Assembly: GCF_010548375.1 (NCBI RefSeq)
Contig: NZ_JAAGLY010000004.1
Location: forward strand, 186,001 to 250,000
DNA from: Streptomyces sp. SID13726
GTDB taxonomy: Bacteria; Actinomycetota; Actinomycetes; Streptomycetales; Streptomycetaceae
Length of the DNA: 64,000 nucleotides
Direction: 5' to 3'
Shown here: positions 1 to 8,784 of the stretch, piece by piece
Layout: each line of letters opens with the position of its first letter
How positions within the stretch are numbered: the first letter of the stretch is position 1
Position numbers and translations under genes: made by a program
Notes under the pieces: generated by a model
Told to the model about the DNA's origin: nothing
The model's input: the letters and a program-made list of their open reading frames with translations, nothing else
The model's database searches: none

Positions 1-1552
1 GGATGCCGGCCGCGACCTGGTCCTGCGTCTGCGAGCCCGCGAGGTCGCACCAGACCGCGAAGGACCCGCCGAGGATCTGGTCGTCGTAGCTGGCGGGGAC
101 GGCCGCGGTGCCGCGTACGACCCTCGGGGTCCAGGACTCGTAGATCCGCTGCCCGGTCGGGTAGACGAAGGTGTTCGGCTCCCCGAGGACGTAGTAGAGG
201 AACTCGTCGTTGTAGTTGATGACCTTGCGCCCGGCGCTCAGGTACTCCACCGGCACCCGGGCGCCGATCTCCTTGCCTGTCCAGTACGCGACCCGCAGGT
301 CGGCGGCGGGCTTGACGGACGTACCCCGGAAGAAGCCGTCGTTCCAGGCGCGCGGGACCTTGTCGTGGGCCCGGACGGTGTCGGCGCGGTCGTTGAGCCA
401 CCCCGTCGTCAGGTCGGCGACGGAGGCCCCTGAGCCGTAGGTCTCCCGGGCGGCGGTGGCGAGCTGCGGGTAGGTCGTGGCGGGGCTGGAGACGGTCAGC
501 GCGCGGTACTCGTCGCCGCCGAGGTTCCAGTCGGCGCCGGGGAACAGCTCGGCGTACTCGTTCAGCAGATCGTCGACGATCTTGGCGGAGGCGGGCTTGG
601 AGATGTCGACGGCACCCCGCGCCGCCGTCCCCGCCGCGCTGCGCAGCTGGAGCTCGGGGTGGGCGGCGATGACCGCGCCCAGGTGCCCGGGCGAGTCGAT
701 CTCCGGTACGACGGTGATGTGCCGCTGCGCCGCGACCGCGAGGATCTGCCGCACCTGCGTCTTGGTGAGGTGCTGCCGCGACACGATCTCCGGGTGCGAG
801 TCGGACTCGATCCGGAAGCCCTGGTCGTCGGAGAAGTGCAGGCCCAGCTGGTTGTACTTCAGATCGCCGAGTTCCTTGACCCGGTCCTCGATCCACCCGG
901 CCGTGAAGTGCTTGCGCGCGATGTCCAGCATGAACCCGCGCACCGGCTTGGCCGGCTCGTCGCGCACGACGCCCTCCGGCGCCGTACCGCCGCCGTGCAC
1001 CTCCTGCTTGAGCGTGCGGGTGCCGTAGAACACCCCCGCGTCGTCCGCCGCACTGATCACGACCCGCCCGCCGCGCACGGTCATGGCGTACGACTCCGGG
1101 TCCGCCCCCTCGTCGTCGTTGAGCGTCAGCCGTACGTCCCCGGCGCGCACGTCGTCCTTCTGCCCGGCGTACGTCAGCCCCAGCTCACCGGCGACCAGCC
1201 GCCCCTCGTCGGCGAGGTCGGCGTCGTTCACGACCACCCGGAGCCCGGCGGCCGGGCGCCAGCCGGGGCCGCGGGCCGGGGTGTGGGCGCGGACGGCGGG
1301 GATGGTGCGCGGGGTCTTGGACAGCGGGTAGGAGCGGGTGGGACTGGGTGTCGGGCTCTGCGGCCGGGAGGCGGCGGACCCGGCTTCGTCGGGCGCCGTG
1401 GACCGCGCCTGCGCCCGCGCCGATCCGGCGGGCGCGCTGTCGTCGCCGCCCGCCCACAGCCCGAGCCCCACCCCGGCGGCGACGGTGACGGCGACCGCCC
1501 CGGCGATCAGCCCCCGCGCCTGCCGCTCCGGTCGCTTCCTGTGCTGGCTCAC
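1..1552 (-). CDS. beta-N-acetylhexosaminidase, GH20 (partial, 3' end off window)
   Basis: Secreted glycoside hydrolase family 20 enzyme expected to release N-acetylglucosamine or N-acetylgalactosamine from the non-reducing end of chito-oligosaccharides and glycans. The frame opens at GTG 1552 with a basic N-terminus followed by a hydrophobic stretch (about residues 13-35), a signal peptide or anchor. The TIM-barrel is clear: a segment reading LGLHFSDDQGFRIES, then VVPEIDSPGHLGA, and the GH20 catalytic Asp-Glu pair D347-E348 in WNLGGDEYRAL. In this family the Asp orients the substrate acetamido group and the Glu is the general acid. The reading frame leaves the window at base 1, so the C-terminus is missing. 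No neighbour suggests a sugar operon. Confidence 0.93.
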   Translation of the reverse strand, partial: MSQHRKRPERQARGLIAGAVAVTVAAGVGLGLWAGGDDSAPAGSARAQARSTAPDEAGSAASRPQSPTPSPTRSYPLSKTPRTIPAVRAHTPARGPGWRPAAGLRVVVNDADLADEGRLVAGELGLTYAGQKDDVRAGDVRLTLNDDEGADPESYAMTVRGGRVVISAADDAGVFYGTRTLKQEVHGGGTAPEGVVRDEPAKPVRGFMLDIARKHFTAGWIEDRVKELGDLKYNQLGLHFSDDQGFRIESDSHPEIVSRQHLTKTQVRQILAVAAQRHITVVPEIDSPGHLGAVIAAHPELQLRSAAGTAARGAVDISKPASAKIVDDLLNEYAELFPGADWNLGGDEYRALTVSSPATTYPQLATAARETYGSGASVADLTTGWLNDRADTVRAHDKVPRAWNDGFFRGTSVKPAADLRVAYWTGKEIGARVPVEYLSAGRKVINYNDEFLYYVLGEPNTFVYPTGQRIYESWTPRVVRGTAAVPASYDDQILGGSFAVWCDLAGSQTQDQVAAGI

Positions 1553-1707
1553 ACCGCCCACGCTAGGGCCTCGGGCGAAGACGTGCGTCCACCACACGTT
1601 CCGAAACTCTCCCGTGCGGGTGAAATTCGGGCATCCGTCGGACAGGTCATGTCCACTCTCGGTAGCGTGAGGTCACACCGCTCACAGCTTCCCCTGTCGA
1701 AACACAC

Positions 1708-2256
1708 GTGACGCCCACACACCTTTCCGGCCGACCGGCCATACCGTCCCTGCCCACCGTGCTGGACGCCTTCAACTCCGCCCCGGCCGACGAGGCCCGC
1801 GCGCTGCTGTCGGCCTGTCTCCGCAGCCTGCGCTGGGCGGACCGGATCGCGACCCACCGCCCCTACCCCACCGTGGACGCCCTGCTGGCCGCGTCCGACG
1901 AGGCCGCCTACGACCTCACGACCGCCGACCTCTCGGAAGCACTGGCGGGAGAGTCACTGCCGGCCCTCCCCGACGGCGGCTACTCCGCCGCCCAGCTGGC
2001 CCTCGACGCGGCCCACGCCGCCTACGAGGCCCGCTTCGGCCACGCCTTCGTCATCTGCCTGGACGGCCTGGCCCCGGCCGAGGCCCTGGACCACGTCCTG
2101 GAGGGCATCCGGTCACGTTTGACGAACGATCCGGAGGACGAACGGGTGGTGGCGGCGGAGGAGCTACGGCGCCTGGCAAAGGAACGTCTGATGTCTTCCC
2201 TGAGGGGCGCGAGGAACTGCGCGACAAGCCACACGCACCCCGCACCCGGCACATAA
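1708..2256 (+). CDS. OHCU decarboxylase-like protein, probably degenerate
   Basis: 182 aa from a GTG start. The overall pattern is that of 2-oxo-4-hydroxy-4-carboxy-5-ureidoimidazoline decarboxylases, the last step of urate to allantoin: a helical N-terminus, then AAYEARFGHAFVICLDG, LEGIRSRLTNDPEDE and a final helix ending KERL. The family's catalytic His motif (HPRIG-like) should follow ADLSEAL near residue 75, but here the sequence reads AGESLPALP, and the usual SxxEQAG segment reads YSAAQLAL. The fold family is therefore well supported while the decarboxylase activity is doubtful. No other urate-catabolism gene lies nearby. It sits divergent from the hexosaminidase and upstream of sdhC. 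Confidence 0.72.
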   Translation: MTPTHLSGRPAIPSLPTVLDAFNSAPADEARALLSACLRSLRWADRIATHRPYPTVDALLAASDEAAYDLTTADLSEALAGESLPALPDGGYSAAQLALDAAHAAYEARFGHAFVICLDGLAPAEALDHVLEGIRSRLTNDPEDERVVAAEELRRLAKERLMSSLRGARNCATSHTHPAPGT

Positions 2257-2450
2257 CAGTCGAGACCACCCCAGATGCCGCCTACGCTCACCCATCCGCG
2301 TGCCACTTTGATCACACCGGTAGGCCCGGCGTAAGCCCAGCGCTAGCGTCTCGCTACGATGCTGGGGGCCGGTGGACCGTACCCGGCCGGGCCCGTCCGA
2401 CAAAGCACAAGCCGGCGCGGCCCCAATACCCCGCTCCCGGAGGGACTTCC

Positions 2451-2831
2451 GTGCCGGCTGGAACGCTGTACCGCGGCCGGGAAGGAATGTGGTCCTGGGT
2501 GGCTCACCGAGTCACCGGCGTCCTCATCTTCTTCTTCCTGTTCGTTCACGTGCTGGACACCGCTCTCGTCCGTGTCTCCCCCGAGGACTACGACAAGGTC
2601 GTAGCCACGTACAAGACCCCGCTCGTCGCGTGCCTGGAGTACGGCCTCGTCGCCGCCATCCTCTTCCACGCGCTCAACGGCCTGCGCGTCATCGCCGTCG
2701 ACTTCTGGTCGAAGGGCCCGCGCTACCAGAAGCAGATGCTCTGGTCCGTCGTGGGCCTGTGGGTCGTACTCATGATCGGGGCGATCTACCCCGTCCTCGG
2801 CCACGCCGCTCGTGAACTGTTCGGGAGCTGA
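2451..2831 (+). CDS. sdhC: succinate dehydrogenase cytochrome b subunit SdhC
   Basis: 126-aa membrane anchor of respiratory complex II. It helps bind heme b and quinone and carries electrons from SdhB into the quinone pool. Three hydrophobic helices are visible (about residues 20-40, 57-78 and 94-116). A His in helix II (H73, in LFHALNGLR) is the likely heme ligand, and RVTG near residues 20-23 resembles the quinone-site helix of the family. The GTG start is set by a GGAGGGA ribosome-binding site a few bases upstream. It is the first gene of sdhCDAB and is followed by sdhD after 5 bases. Confidence 0.96.
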   Translation: MPAGTLYRGREGMWSWVAHRVTGVLIFFFLFVHVLDTALVRVSPEDYDKVVATYKTPLVACLEYGLVAAILFHALNGLRVIAVDFWSKGPRYQKQMLWSVVGLWVVLMIGAIYPVLGHAARELFGS

Positions 2832-2836
2832 GACTG

Positions 2837-3319
2837 ATGGCGACCACTGAAACCACCGCTTCCGGCATCGGCCCCGTCGAGGGCCCCTCCGGTTACGACG
2901 CCGACAACCCGGCGCCGCTGATCGAGGCCCCCCGCAAGCGCACGAAGAAGACCCCTCGCTCGACCCGCGGCAACTTCGAGATGGTCGCGTGGCTGTTCAT
3001 GCGGCTCTCGGGTGTCGTGCTGGTCGTCCTGGTCATCGGCCACCTGCTGATCCAGCTGGTGCTGGACGGCGGTGTGTCGAAGATCGGCTTCGCGTTCGTC
3101 GCGGGCCGCTGGGCTTCCCCGTTCTGGCAGGTCTGGGACCTGTTGATGCTGTGGCTCGCGATGCTGCACGGCGCCAACGGTCTGCGCACGGTCATCAACG
3201 ACTACGCCGAGCGCGCGAACACCCGGCTGTGGCTCAAGGGCCTGCTCTACACCGCCACGGTGTTCACCATCCTGCTGGGCACGCTGGTGATCTTCACCTT
3301 CGACCCGAACATCCGCTAG
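2837..3319 (+). CDS. sdhD: succinate dehydrogenase membrane anchor SdhD
   Basis: 160 aa, the second membrane subunit of complex II. A soluble basic N-terminus (about 45 residues) precedes three transmembrane helices (about 50-74, 98-120 and 135-155). [15 protein letters not shown] contains H111, which mirrors the His of SdhC and is the probable second axial heme ligand. It lies 5 bases after sdhC and 19 bases before sdhA, so the four genes are one transcript. Confidence 0.96.
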   Translation: MATTETTASGIGPVEGPSGYDADNPAPLIEAPRKRTKKTPRSTRGNFEMVAWLFMRLSGVVLVVLVIGHLLIQLVLDGGVSKIGFAFVAGRWASPFWQVWDLLMLWLAMLHGANGLRTVINDYAERANTRLWLKGLLYTATVFTILLGTLVIFTFDPNIR

Positions 3320-3338
3320 GCACGGGGCTGCGAGAATC

Positions 3339-5093
3339 ATGAAGATCCACAAGTACGACACCGTCATCGTCGGCGCCGGTGGCGCGGGCATGCGCGCGGC
3401 CATCGAGTCGACGAAGCGCAGCCGCACCGCGGTGCTGACCAAGCTGTACCCCACCCGCTCCCACACGGGCGCCGCGCAGGGCGGCATGGCCGCCGCGCTG
3501 GCCAACGTGGAGGAGGACAACTGGGAGTGGCACACCTTCGACACGGTCAAGGGCGGCGACTACCTGGTCGACCAGGACGCCGCGGAGATCCTGGCGAAGG
3601 AGGCCATCGACTCGGTCCTCGACCTGGAGAAGATGGGCCTGCCGTTCAACCGCACCCCGAACGGCACGATCGACCAGCGCCGCTTCGGCGGGCACTCCCG
3701 CAACCACGGTGAGGCGCCGGTCCGCCGGTCCTGCTACGCCGCGGACCGCACCGGCCACATGATCCTCCAGACGCTGTACCAGAACTGCGTCAAGGAGGGC
3801 GTGGAGTTCTTCAACGAGTTCTACGTCCTGGACCAGCTGATCACCGAGGTCGACGGCGTGAAGCGGTCGGCGGGCGTCGTCGCCTACGAACTGGCGACCG
3901 GCGAGATCCACGTCTTCCAGGCGAAGGCCGTGATCTACGCGTCCGGCGGCACCGGCAAGTTCTTCAAGGTGACGTCGAACGCGCACACGCTGACGGGCGA
4001 CGGCCAGGCGGCGGTCTACCGCCGGGGCCTTCCGCTGGAGGACATGGAGTTCTTCCAGTTCCACCCGACCGGCATCTGGCGCATGGGCATCCTGCTGACG
4101 GAGGGCGCCCGTGGTGAGGGCGGCATCCTCCGCAACAAGGACGGCGAGCGCTTCATGGAGAAGTACGCGCCGGTGATGAAGGACCTCGCGTCCCGAGACG
4201 TCGTGTCCCGCTCCATCTACACGGAGATCCGTGAGGGCCGCGGCTGCGGTCCCGAGGGCGACCACGTCTACCTCGACCTCACGCACCTCCCGCCGGAGCA
4301 GCTGGACGCGAAGCTCCCGGACATCACGGAGTTCGCGCGCACGTACCTCGGTATCGAGCCGTACACGGACCCGATCCCGATCCAGCCCACCGCGCACTAC
4401 GCGATGGGCGGCATCCCGACGAACGTCGAGGGTGAGGTCCTGTCGGACAACACCACGGTCGTCCCGGGCCTGTACGCGGCCGGCGAGGTCGCGTGCGTGT
4501 CGGTGCACGGCGCGAACCGTCTGGGCACGAACAGCCTCCTGGACATCAACGTGTTCGGCCGTCGCGCGGGTATCGCCGCCGCCGAGTACAGCCAGAAGGC
4601 GGACTTCGTGGAGCTGCCGGAGAACCCGGCGGAGCTGGTGGTCTCCCAGGTGGAGCGGCTGCGAGGGTCGACCGGCACGGAGCGCGTGGCGGTGCTGCGC
4701 CGCGAGCTCCAGGAGACCATGGACGCGAACGTCATGGTGTTCCGCACCGAGCAGACGATCAAGACGGCGGTCGAGAAGATCGCGGAGCTGCGCGAGCGGT
4801 ACAAGAACGTCTCGATCCAGGACAAGGGCCGTCGCTTCAACACGGACCTGCTGGAGGCGATCGAGCTCGGCAACCTGCTGGACCTCGCCGAGGTCATGGC
4901 GGTCTCCGCGCTGGCCCGCAAGGAGTCCCGCGGCGGTCACTACCGCGAGGACTACCCGAACCGCGACGACGTCAACTTCATGCGCCACACCATGGCGTAC
5001 CGCGAGGTGGGCGACGACGGCGCCGAGTCCATCCGTCTCGACTACAAGCCGGTCGTCCAGACCCGCTACCAGCCGATGGAGCGTAAGTACTGA
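3339..5093 (+). CDS. sdhA: succinate dehydrogenase flavoprotein subunit SdhA
   Basis: 584-aa catalytic subunit that oxidises succinate to fumarate on the cytoplasmic face, in the TCA cycle and the respiratory chain. The N-terminal FAD-binding Rossmann motif is [12 protein letters not shown]42 in [10 protein letters not shown] is the expected covalent 8-alpha-histidyl-FAD attachment. [14 protein letters not shown] and the HPTGI segment belong to the dicarboxylate site, and the capping and C-terminal helical domains are present at full length (ending [15 protein letters not shown]). Its stop overlaps the sdhB start by one base (TGATG), which implies translational coupling. Confidence 0.98.
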   Translation: MKIHKYDTVIVGAGGAGMRAAIESTKRSRTAVLTKLYPTRSHTGAAQGGMAAALANVEEDNWEWHTFDTVKGGDYLVDQDAAEILAKEAIDSVLDLEKMGLPFNRTPNGTIDQRRFGGHSRNHGEAPVRRSCYAADRTGHMILQTLYQNCVKEGVEFFNEFYVLDQLITEVDGVKRSAGVVAYELATGEIHVFQAKAVIYASGGTGKFFKVTSNAHTLTGDGQAAVYRRGLPLEDMEFFQFHPTGIWRMGILLTEGARGEGGILRNKDGERFMEKYAPVMKDLASRDVVSRSIYTEIREGRGCGPEGDHVYLDLTHLPPEQLDAKLPDITEFARTYLGIEPYTDPIPIQPTAHYAMGGIPTNVEGEVLSDNTTVVPGLYAAGEVACVSVHGANRLGTNSLLDINVFGRRAGIAAAEYSQKADFVELPENPAELVVSQVERLRGSTGTERVAVLRRELQETMDANVMVFRTEQTIKTAVEKIAELRERYKNVSIQDKGRRFNTDLLEAIELGNLLDLAEVMAVSALARKESRGGHYREDYPNRDDVNFMRHTMAYREVGDDGAESIRLDYKPVVQTRYQPMERKY

Positions 5094-5872
5094 TGGCAAC
5101 CCCAGTTCTGGACAAGGCGGACGCGGCCGGCGAGCCCGAGCCCGGCTTCGCCGACTCCCCCTACATCACGATCACCCTGCGCGTCCGCCGCTTCAACGCG
5201 GAGGTCTCGGCGGAGGCCACCTGGGAAGACTTCCAGCTGGAGATCGACCCGAAGGAGCGTGTCCTCGACGCCCTCCACAAGGTCAAGTGGGACATGGACG
5301 GCACCCTGACCTTCCGCCGCTCCTGCGCCCACGGGATCTGCGGTTCGGACGCGATGCGGATCAACGGCAAGAACCGTCTTGCCTGCAAGACCCTCATCAA
5401 GGACCTCAACCCGTCGAAGCCGATCACGGTCGAGCCCATCAAGGGCCTGACGGTCCTGAAGGACCTGGTCGTCGACATGGAGCCGTTCTTCCAGGCGTAC
5501 CGGGACGTCATGCCCTTCCTCATCACGAAGGACACGAACGAGCCCACGCGCGAGCGTCTCCAGACGGCCGAGGACCGCGAGCGCTTCGACGACACCACGA
5601 AGTGCATCCTCTGCGCCGCCTGCACCTCCTCCTGCCCGGTCTTCTGGAACGACGGCCAGTACTTCGGCCCGGCGGCCATCGTCAACGCCCACCGCTTCAT
5701 CTTCGACTCGCGTGACGAGGCGGGCGAGCAGCGCCTGGAGATCCTCAACGACCGCGACGGCGTCTGGCGCTGCCGCACGACCTTCAACTGCACGGACGCC
5801 TGCCCGCGCGGCATCGAGGTCACGAAGGCGATCCAGGAAGTGAAGCGAGCGCTGATCACTCGACGCTTCTGA
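5093..5872 (+). CDS. sdhB: succinate dehydrogenase iron-sulfur subunit SdhB
   Basis: 259 aa. It relays electrons from the SdhA flavin to the membrane subunits through three Fe-S clusters. The N-terminal 2Fe-2S ferredoxin domain holds the cysteines of SCAHGICGSDAM and a later C in RLACKTL. The C-terminal domain has CILCAACTSSCP and CRTTFNCTDACPRG for the 4Fe-4S and 3Fe-4S clusters. The length and the end at ALITRRF fit the family. It is the last gene of sdhCDAB and is followed within about 20 bases by a strong hairpin. Confidence 0.98.
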   Translation: MATPVLDKADAAGEPEPGFADSPYITITLRVRRFNAEVSAEATWEDFQLEIDPKERVLDALHKVKWDMDGTLTFRRSCAHGICGSDAMRINGKNRLACKTLIKDLNPSKPITVEPIKGLTVLKDLVVDMEPFFQAYRDVMPFLITKDTNEPTRERLQTAEDRERFDDTTKCILCAACTSSCPVFWNDGQYFGPAAIVNAHRFIFDSRDEAGEQRLEILNDRDGVWRCRTTFNCTDACPRGIEVTKAIQEVKRALITRRF

Positions 5873-5891
5873 TCTTCCCCGTTTCCACATC

Positions 5892-5927
5892 AGGGCCCTG
5901 TTTCCGTCACTTCGGAAACGGGGCCCT
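5892..5927 (+). terminator. intrinsic terminator of sdhCDAB
   Basis: A near-perfect 15-bp inverted repeat (arms AGGGCCCTGTTTCCG and CGGAAACGGGGCCCT, one T:G pair) encloses the loop TCACTT, 20 bases after the sdhB stop. It has no long T tract, as is usual in Streptomyces. It separates the sdh operon from the accessory genes that follow. Confidence 0.85.
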
Positions 5928-6040
5928 CATGCGTTTCTGACGAAATTTCGCCCTCTACTGAATACTTCGTTCCGCCTGTCACACTCCGGATCGGTGCGAT
6001 CCAGGCACATCCGACGACGTGGCACACGAGAGGCGGATGC

Positions 6041-6727
6041 ATGGACAAGCGCGGTGCCCGGCCTCATGATCCGGAAGACAGCGAGACCTCACGAGCCGTT
6101 CCGGGAGCGGGCTATCCGGCATCCGTCCACTCGGCCGTGAACGTGGCAGCTCCCATGCTGGCCGCCGCTGCTGTGACTCTTACCGGCGTGGTCGCTGCTG
6201 ACGAGATCAAATTCCGCTGGCCCGGTGCGGCCATGCTCTGCCTCATGCTGGCGGCAGCCAGTCTCATAGCCAGCGTGCAGTTCGGATTCCGGGCCCAGAT
6301 GTACCGGTTCACAGAGGACGAACTCGATCACTGGTTCGTCGGGGCCGCCCCGGATCCGTATCCCGAGGGCAGCGACAGCAAGGTGCACACACTGGCGGTG
6401 GCCCGGAACACATGGGAGATCAAGGTTCGTCCAGCCGTGTACACCTACAACGTCGGAACCGTGCTTCTCGGCCTGGGACTCGCAGGCTGTCTGATGCCGA
6501 AGCCTGATTCCGAACAATCCGGTGTCCGCTGGGCGGCGATGGCGGTGGCCCTGGCTCTCACGCTCGGAGAGCTGGTCTGGGCCCTGAAGCTGAACGTGCC
6601 CCACACCCCCGCCATGAGCCCTCCCCTCGAGGGTTCGCCGACTGCCCCTGTACACGTCGAGGGTCCCGGCGGAGACGCCTCTGCGCCCGGGACTCCGGTC
6701 GAAAGGAGGGCCCACGATGATGCATGA
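6041..6727 (+). CDS. hypothetical four-helix membrane protein
   Basis: 228 aa, family not recognised. About 35 polar residues come first, then paired hydrophobic helices (about 38-56 and 62-82), a soluble stretch containing YRFTEDELDHWFVG and a regular charged helix, a second pair of helices (about 131-150 and 165-185) and a Pro/Ala-rich tail. It could be a small membrane scaffold or an immunity-type protein, but nothing shows its function. The start ATG follows GAGAGGCGGATGC. Its end overlaps the next ORF by 11 bases, so they are co-translated. Base composition is less G+C-rich than in the flanking sdh genes. Confidence 0.7.
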   Translation: MDKRGARPHDPEDSETSRAVPGAGYPASVHSAVNVAAPMLAAAAVTLTGVVAADEIKFRWPGAAMLCLMLAAASLIASVQFGFRAQMYRFTEDELDHWFVGAAPDPYPEGSDSKVHTLAVARNTWEIKVRPAVYTYNVGTVLLGLGLAGCLMPKPDSEQSGVRWAAMAVALALTLGELVWALKLNVPHTPAMSPPLEGSPTAPVHVEGPGGDASAPGTPVERRAHDDA

Positions 6728-7037
6728 AGTCGTCCTGCCGGGTCAGGGGGTGACGCACCACTGCCCCATCTGCCGGGCCCCGTTCACTGGCATGTACGGC
6801 TGGATATCCAAACAACGATGGAAAAAGGCACAAAAGGAGGGTCCGGCGGCTGTCGCCGCACTTCTTTTCGACGCCAAGAGCACCGTCAATCACAAACCCA
6901 CGACCTGCCCCGGCCGTTTTCTTCCCGGATGCGTCCTGGCCAATGAGCCGGACCCGCGCAAAGCCGAGGCTGAGGCCCTGAAGATCCAGCAGACGTACTT
7001 CGGGGGCACCGCCGGAGGAACACCCCCGACGGCGTGA
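6717..7037 (+). CDS. small Cys-rich hypothetical protein, possible zinc ribbon
   Basis: 106 aa. HHCPICRAPF near the N-terminus and TTCPGRFLPGC near residues 72-82 provide two cysteine pairs that could bind one zinc. The central part is basic (QRWKKAQKEG), and the C-terminus is a charged helix ending in a Gly/Pro tail. No family was recognised. Its start lies inside the end of the preceding membrane-protein gene (11-base overlap), so the pair is probably one functional unit: a membrane protein with a soluble Cys-rich partner. A nucleic-acid-binding role is possible but only a guess. Confidence 0.6.
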   Translation: MMHEVVLPGQGVTHHCPICRAPFTGMYGWISKQRWKKAQKEGPAAVAALLFDAKSTVNHKPTTCPGRFLPGCVLANEPDPRKAEAEALKIQQTYFGGTAGGTPPTA

Positions 7038-7083
7038 GTAACATGACGGCCTGACGGAGAGACAACACCGGAGACAGGTCGCG

Positions 7084-7788
7084 GTGAGGGACGGCGAGAA
7101 CGGGAAGGGCGCGGCGACGCGGCCTCGAATATGGGCTGGTTCGGCCGCGCTTTCCGTTGGATGCTTCCTGCTCGGGGATGCCTTTCATCGAATCCGGGCG
7201 GCTCTCCACGTCGTAGGTGAGTGGTGGCCCTGGGCCTTGTTGGTACTCGCGGCCTTCAATCTGCTGCGCTCCGCGATCTCCATCAGCTCTCTGATCGGCC
7301 CGGCCGTCCTTGCGGCAGCCGCCTTGTGTGGCCTTGCCCTGTCCCGCAACCTGGATGTGCGATCCGTTGTGGCTCTGGGCACCCCGCTCCTCTTGGCCGG
7401 CCTCGGGCTTGCCTTGCTCCTGAGCGCCAGTCGAGGTGATCGACGAAACCGGTGGAGCCGCGTCTTCTCCACCGGGCGGGTGCGTGTTCCGCTGAACAGC
7501 GACGAGTTGCTCGTCTTCCGAGCCGTTTGTGGTGAACTCCGCGCGGATCTCACCGCAGCCGACACCTCGACAGTTCCTTCGGCTGTGCACATCACTGCTG
7601 TCGCGGGCCACGTCCATCTGCTGGTGCCACGCTTCTGGCGGGTCAGGCTCCATACGTCCGGCAAGCTGCTCACCCGAGTCACCGAAGGGCGGGGACAGGA
7701 CAGGACACCTGAATCAGCCATACATCAGGGCGACGTCGACATACACCTATTGGCTGTCTGCAGCGCGGTCAGCATCGCATACGGCTGA
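7084..7788 (+). CDS. membrane protein with LiaF-like C-terminal domain
   Basis: 234 aa from a GTG start. It has about 20 polar residues, then four hydrophobic segments (to about residue 120), then a soluble beta-rich domain. The domain's signature is the alternating pattern VHITAVAGHVHLLVPRFWRV and a final VDIHLLAVCSAVSIAYG. This resembles the C-terminal half of LiaF / cell-wall-active antibiotic response proteins, where a beta-helix sits behind N-terminal membrane helices and modulates a sensor kinase. No kinase gene is adjacent. The 3' end overlaps tail-to-tail with the next, oppositely oriented gene by 42 bases. Confidence 0.6.
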   Translation: MRDGENGKGAATRPRIWAGSAALSVGCFLLGDAFHRIRAALHVVGEWWPWALLVLAAFNLLRSAISISSLIGPAVLAAAALCGLALSRNLDVRSVVALGTPLLLAGLGLALLLSASRGDRRNRWSRVFSTGRVRVPLNSDELLVFRAVCGELRADLTAADTSTVPSAVHITAVAGHVHLLVPRFWRVRLHTSGKLLTRVTEGRGQDRTPESAIHQGDVDIHLLAVCSAVSIAYG

Positions 7789-8724
7789 CTTCCGCAGTGA
7801 GCCGTGTCTATAGGGCAGGTCCGCGATCCACTCCCCTGCCAACGAGTCCGTCACCTGCTCGAAGACTTCACGCTCGTTCGCCTTGTCAGGAAGGCGATGG
7901 TGCAACGCGTCCAGCAGGTCAAAGCGGTGCAGGTCGTAAGCCACGCGCATCAGGGACGAATAGCTCTGAGCCGCGACCACGGCCCCCTTGTACGCAAGTG
8001 CGGCAACGACCAACATTGCTGCCGGAATCCAGAGCACACGCGGCTCGTCGTAGAAGGAAACCCCTGACAGCAAGGCCGAGGCGAGGAAACTCCAACAAAG
8101 ATTGGCCGCCGAGTCCAGGGCGTCTCGCGCCGACTGGAGTGTGCGATGCATGCGGGGCGGGAGCTGCATGTAGATGCGCGGCCAGGAGATCAGAGTGTCA
8201 AGGCCGTACCGCTCTCCTGCGGTGATCTCTCCCGTACGCAAGGCATTGCCGAGCGCGGTGGGGAGCAGGACATCCGGGGACGGCTTCATCGCGAGGCGCC
8301 GTTGGGCATCGGCTGAGAGCCGTACGACTGTTTCGTTCGACGGAGCCTGGCGTGCCCTCGCGTTCAGCGCCACCCACTTCCGTCGCTGAATCTCAGTACA
8401 CACTCCCGCCAGCTGAGCAGTGATCCTCCAGCGCTCCCAGTACCCCTCCAGAGCCCGAACCGCTCGGACCTGAAACGGTGACAGAAGCATGGCCAACACG
8501 CTCGCGCACGACGCTATGCCGAGCACGGCTTCGATGCGGCCAGGCACAGCCGTCGGCAGAACCACTGCCCAGTCGCTGCGCCCGCCGAAGCTGCCCGCCC
8601 TGCTCAACACCCATGCACAGGTCACGAAAAGCGCACTGGGCACGAAGTTGACTGCCAGCAGCCGTCGCACCAAGCCCGACCTTCCCCAACGCATCCTGAC
8701 GGAACACAAGTATGAGTTAGACAC
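7747..8724 (-). CDS. hypothetical membrane protein
   Basis: 325 aa, family not recognised. Hydrophobic segments lie near residues 23-42, 64-84, 209-226 and 231-250, with a long soluble stretch between the second and third pairs and a soluble C-terminus of about 75 residues. It resembles no known transporter and has no visible catalytic motif. The start is uncertain: GTG 8724 gives the full length and an ATG at 8694 (MRWGRSGLVRR) is an alternative. Its stop lies within the LiaF-like gene, so the two are convergent and overlapping. G+C is below the window norm, in line with an accessory block from 6.0 to 9.4 kb. Confidence 0.6.
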   Translation of the reverse strand: MSNSYLCSVRMRWGRSGLVRRLLAVNFVPSALFVTCAWVLSRAGSFGGRSDWAVVLPTAVPGRIEAVLGIASCASVLAMLLSPFQVRAVRALEGYWERWRITAQLAGVCTEIQRRKWVALNARARQAPSNETVVRLSADAQRRLAMKPSPDVLLPTALGNALRTGEITAGERYGLDTLISWPRIYMQLPPRMHRTLQSARDALDSAANLCWSFLASALLSGVSFYDEPRVLWIPAAMLVVAALAYKGAVVAAQSYSSLMRVAYDLHRFDLLDALHHRLPDKANEREVFEQVTDSLAGEWIADLPYRHGSLRKSAVCDADRAADSQ

Positions 8725-8784
8725 TCGCGTTCTGGACAGGCCTTGACGTTTTGTACGGCGCGGGGAAGGGACACGGGCTCGTCG

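Noticed and set aside
2257-2450. A specific promoter for sdhCDAB, for example TACGAT near 2355
   Set aside because: No -35 box at proper spacing and no clear Rex-type operator could be seen; the promoter must be here but cannot be placed.
3294-5099. A 601-codon minus-strand frame antisense to sdhA
   Set aside because: Composition is Val/Arg/Leu/Asp-rich shadow sequence with no motif, while sdhA on the other strand is unambiguous.
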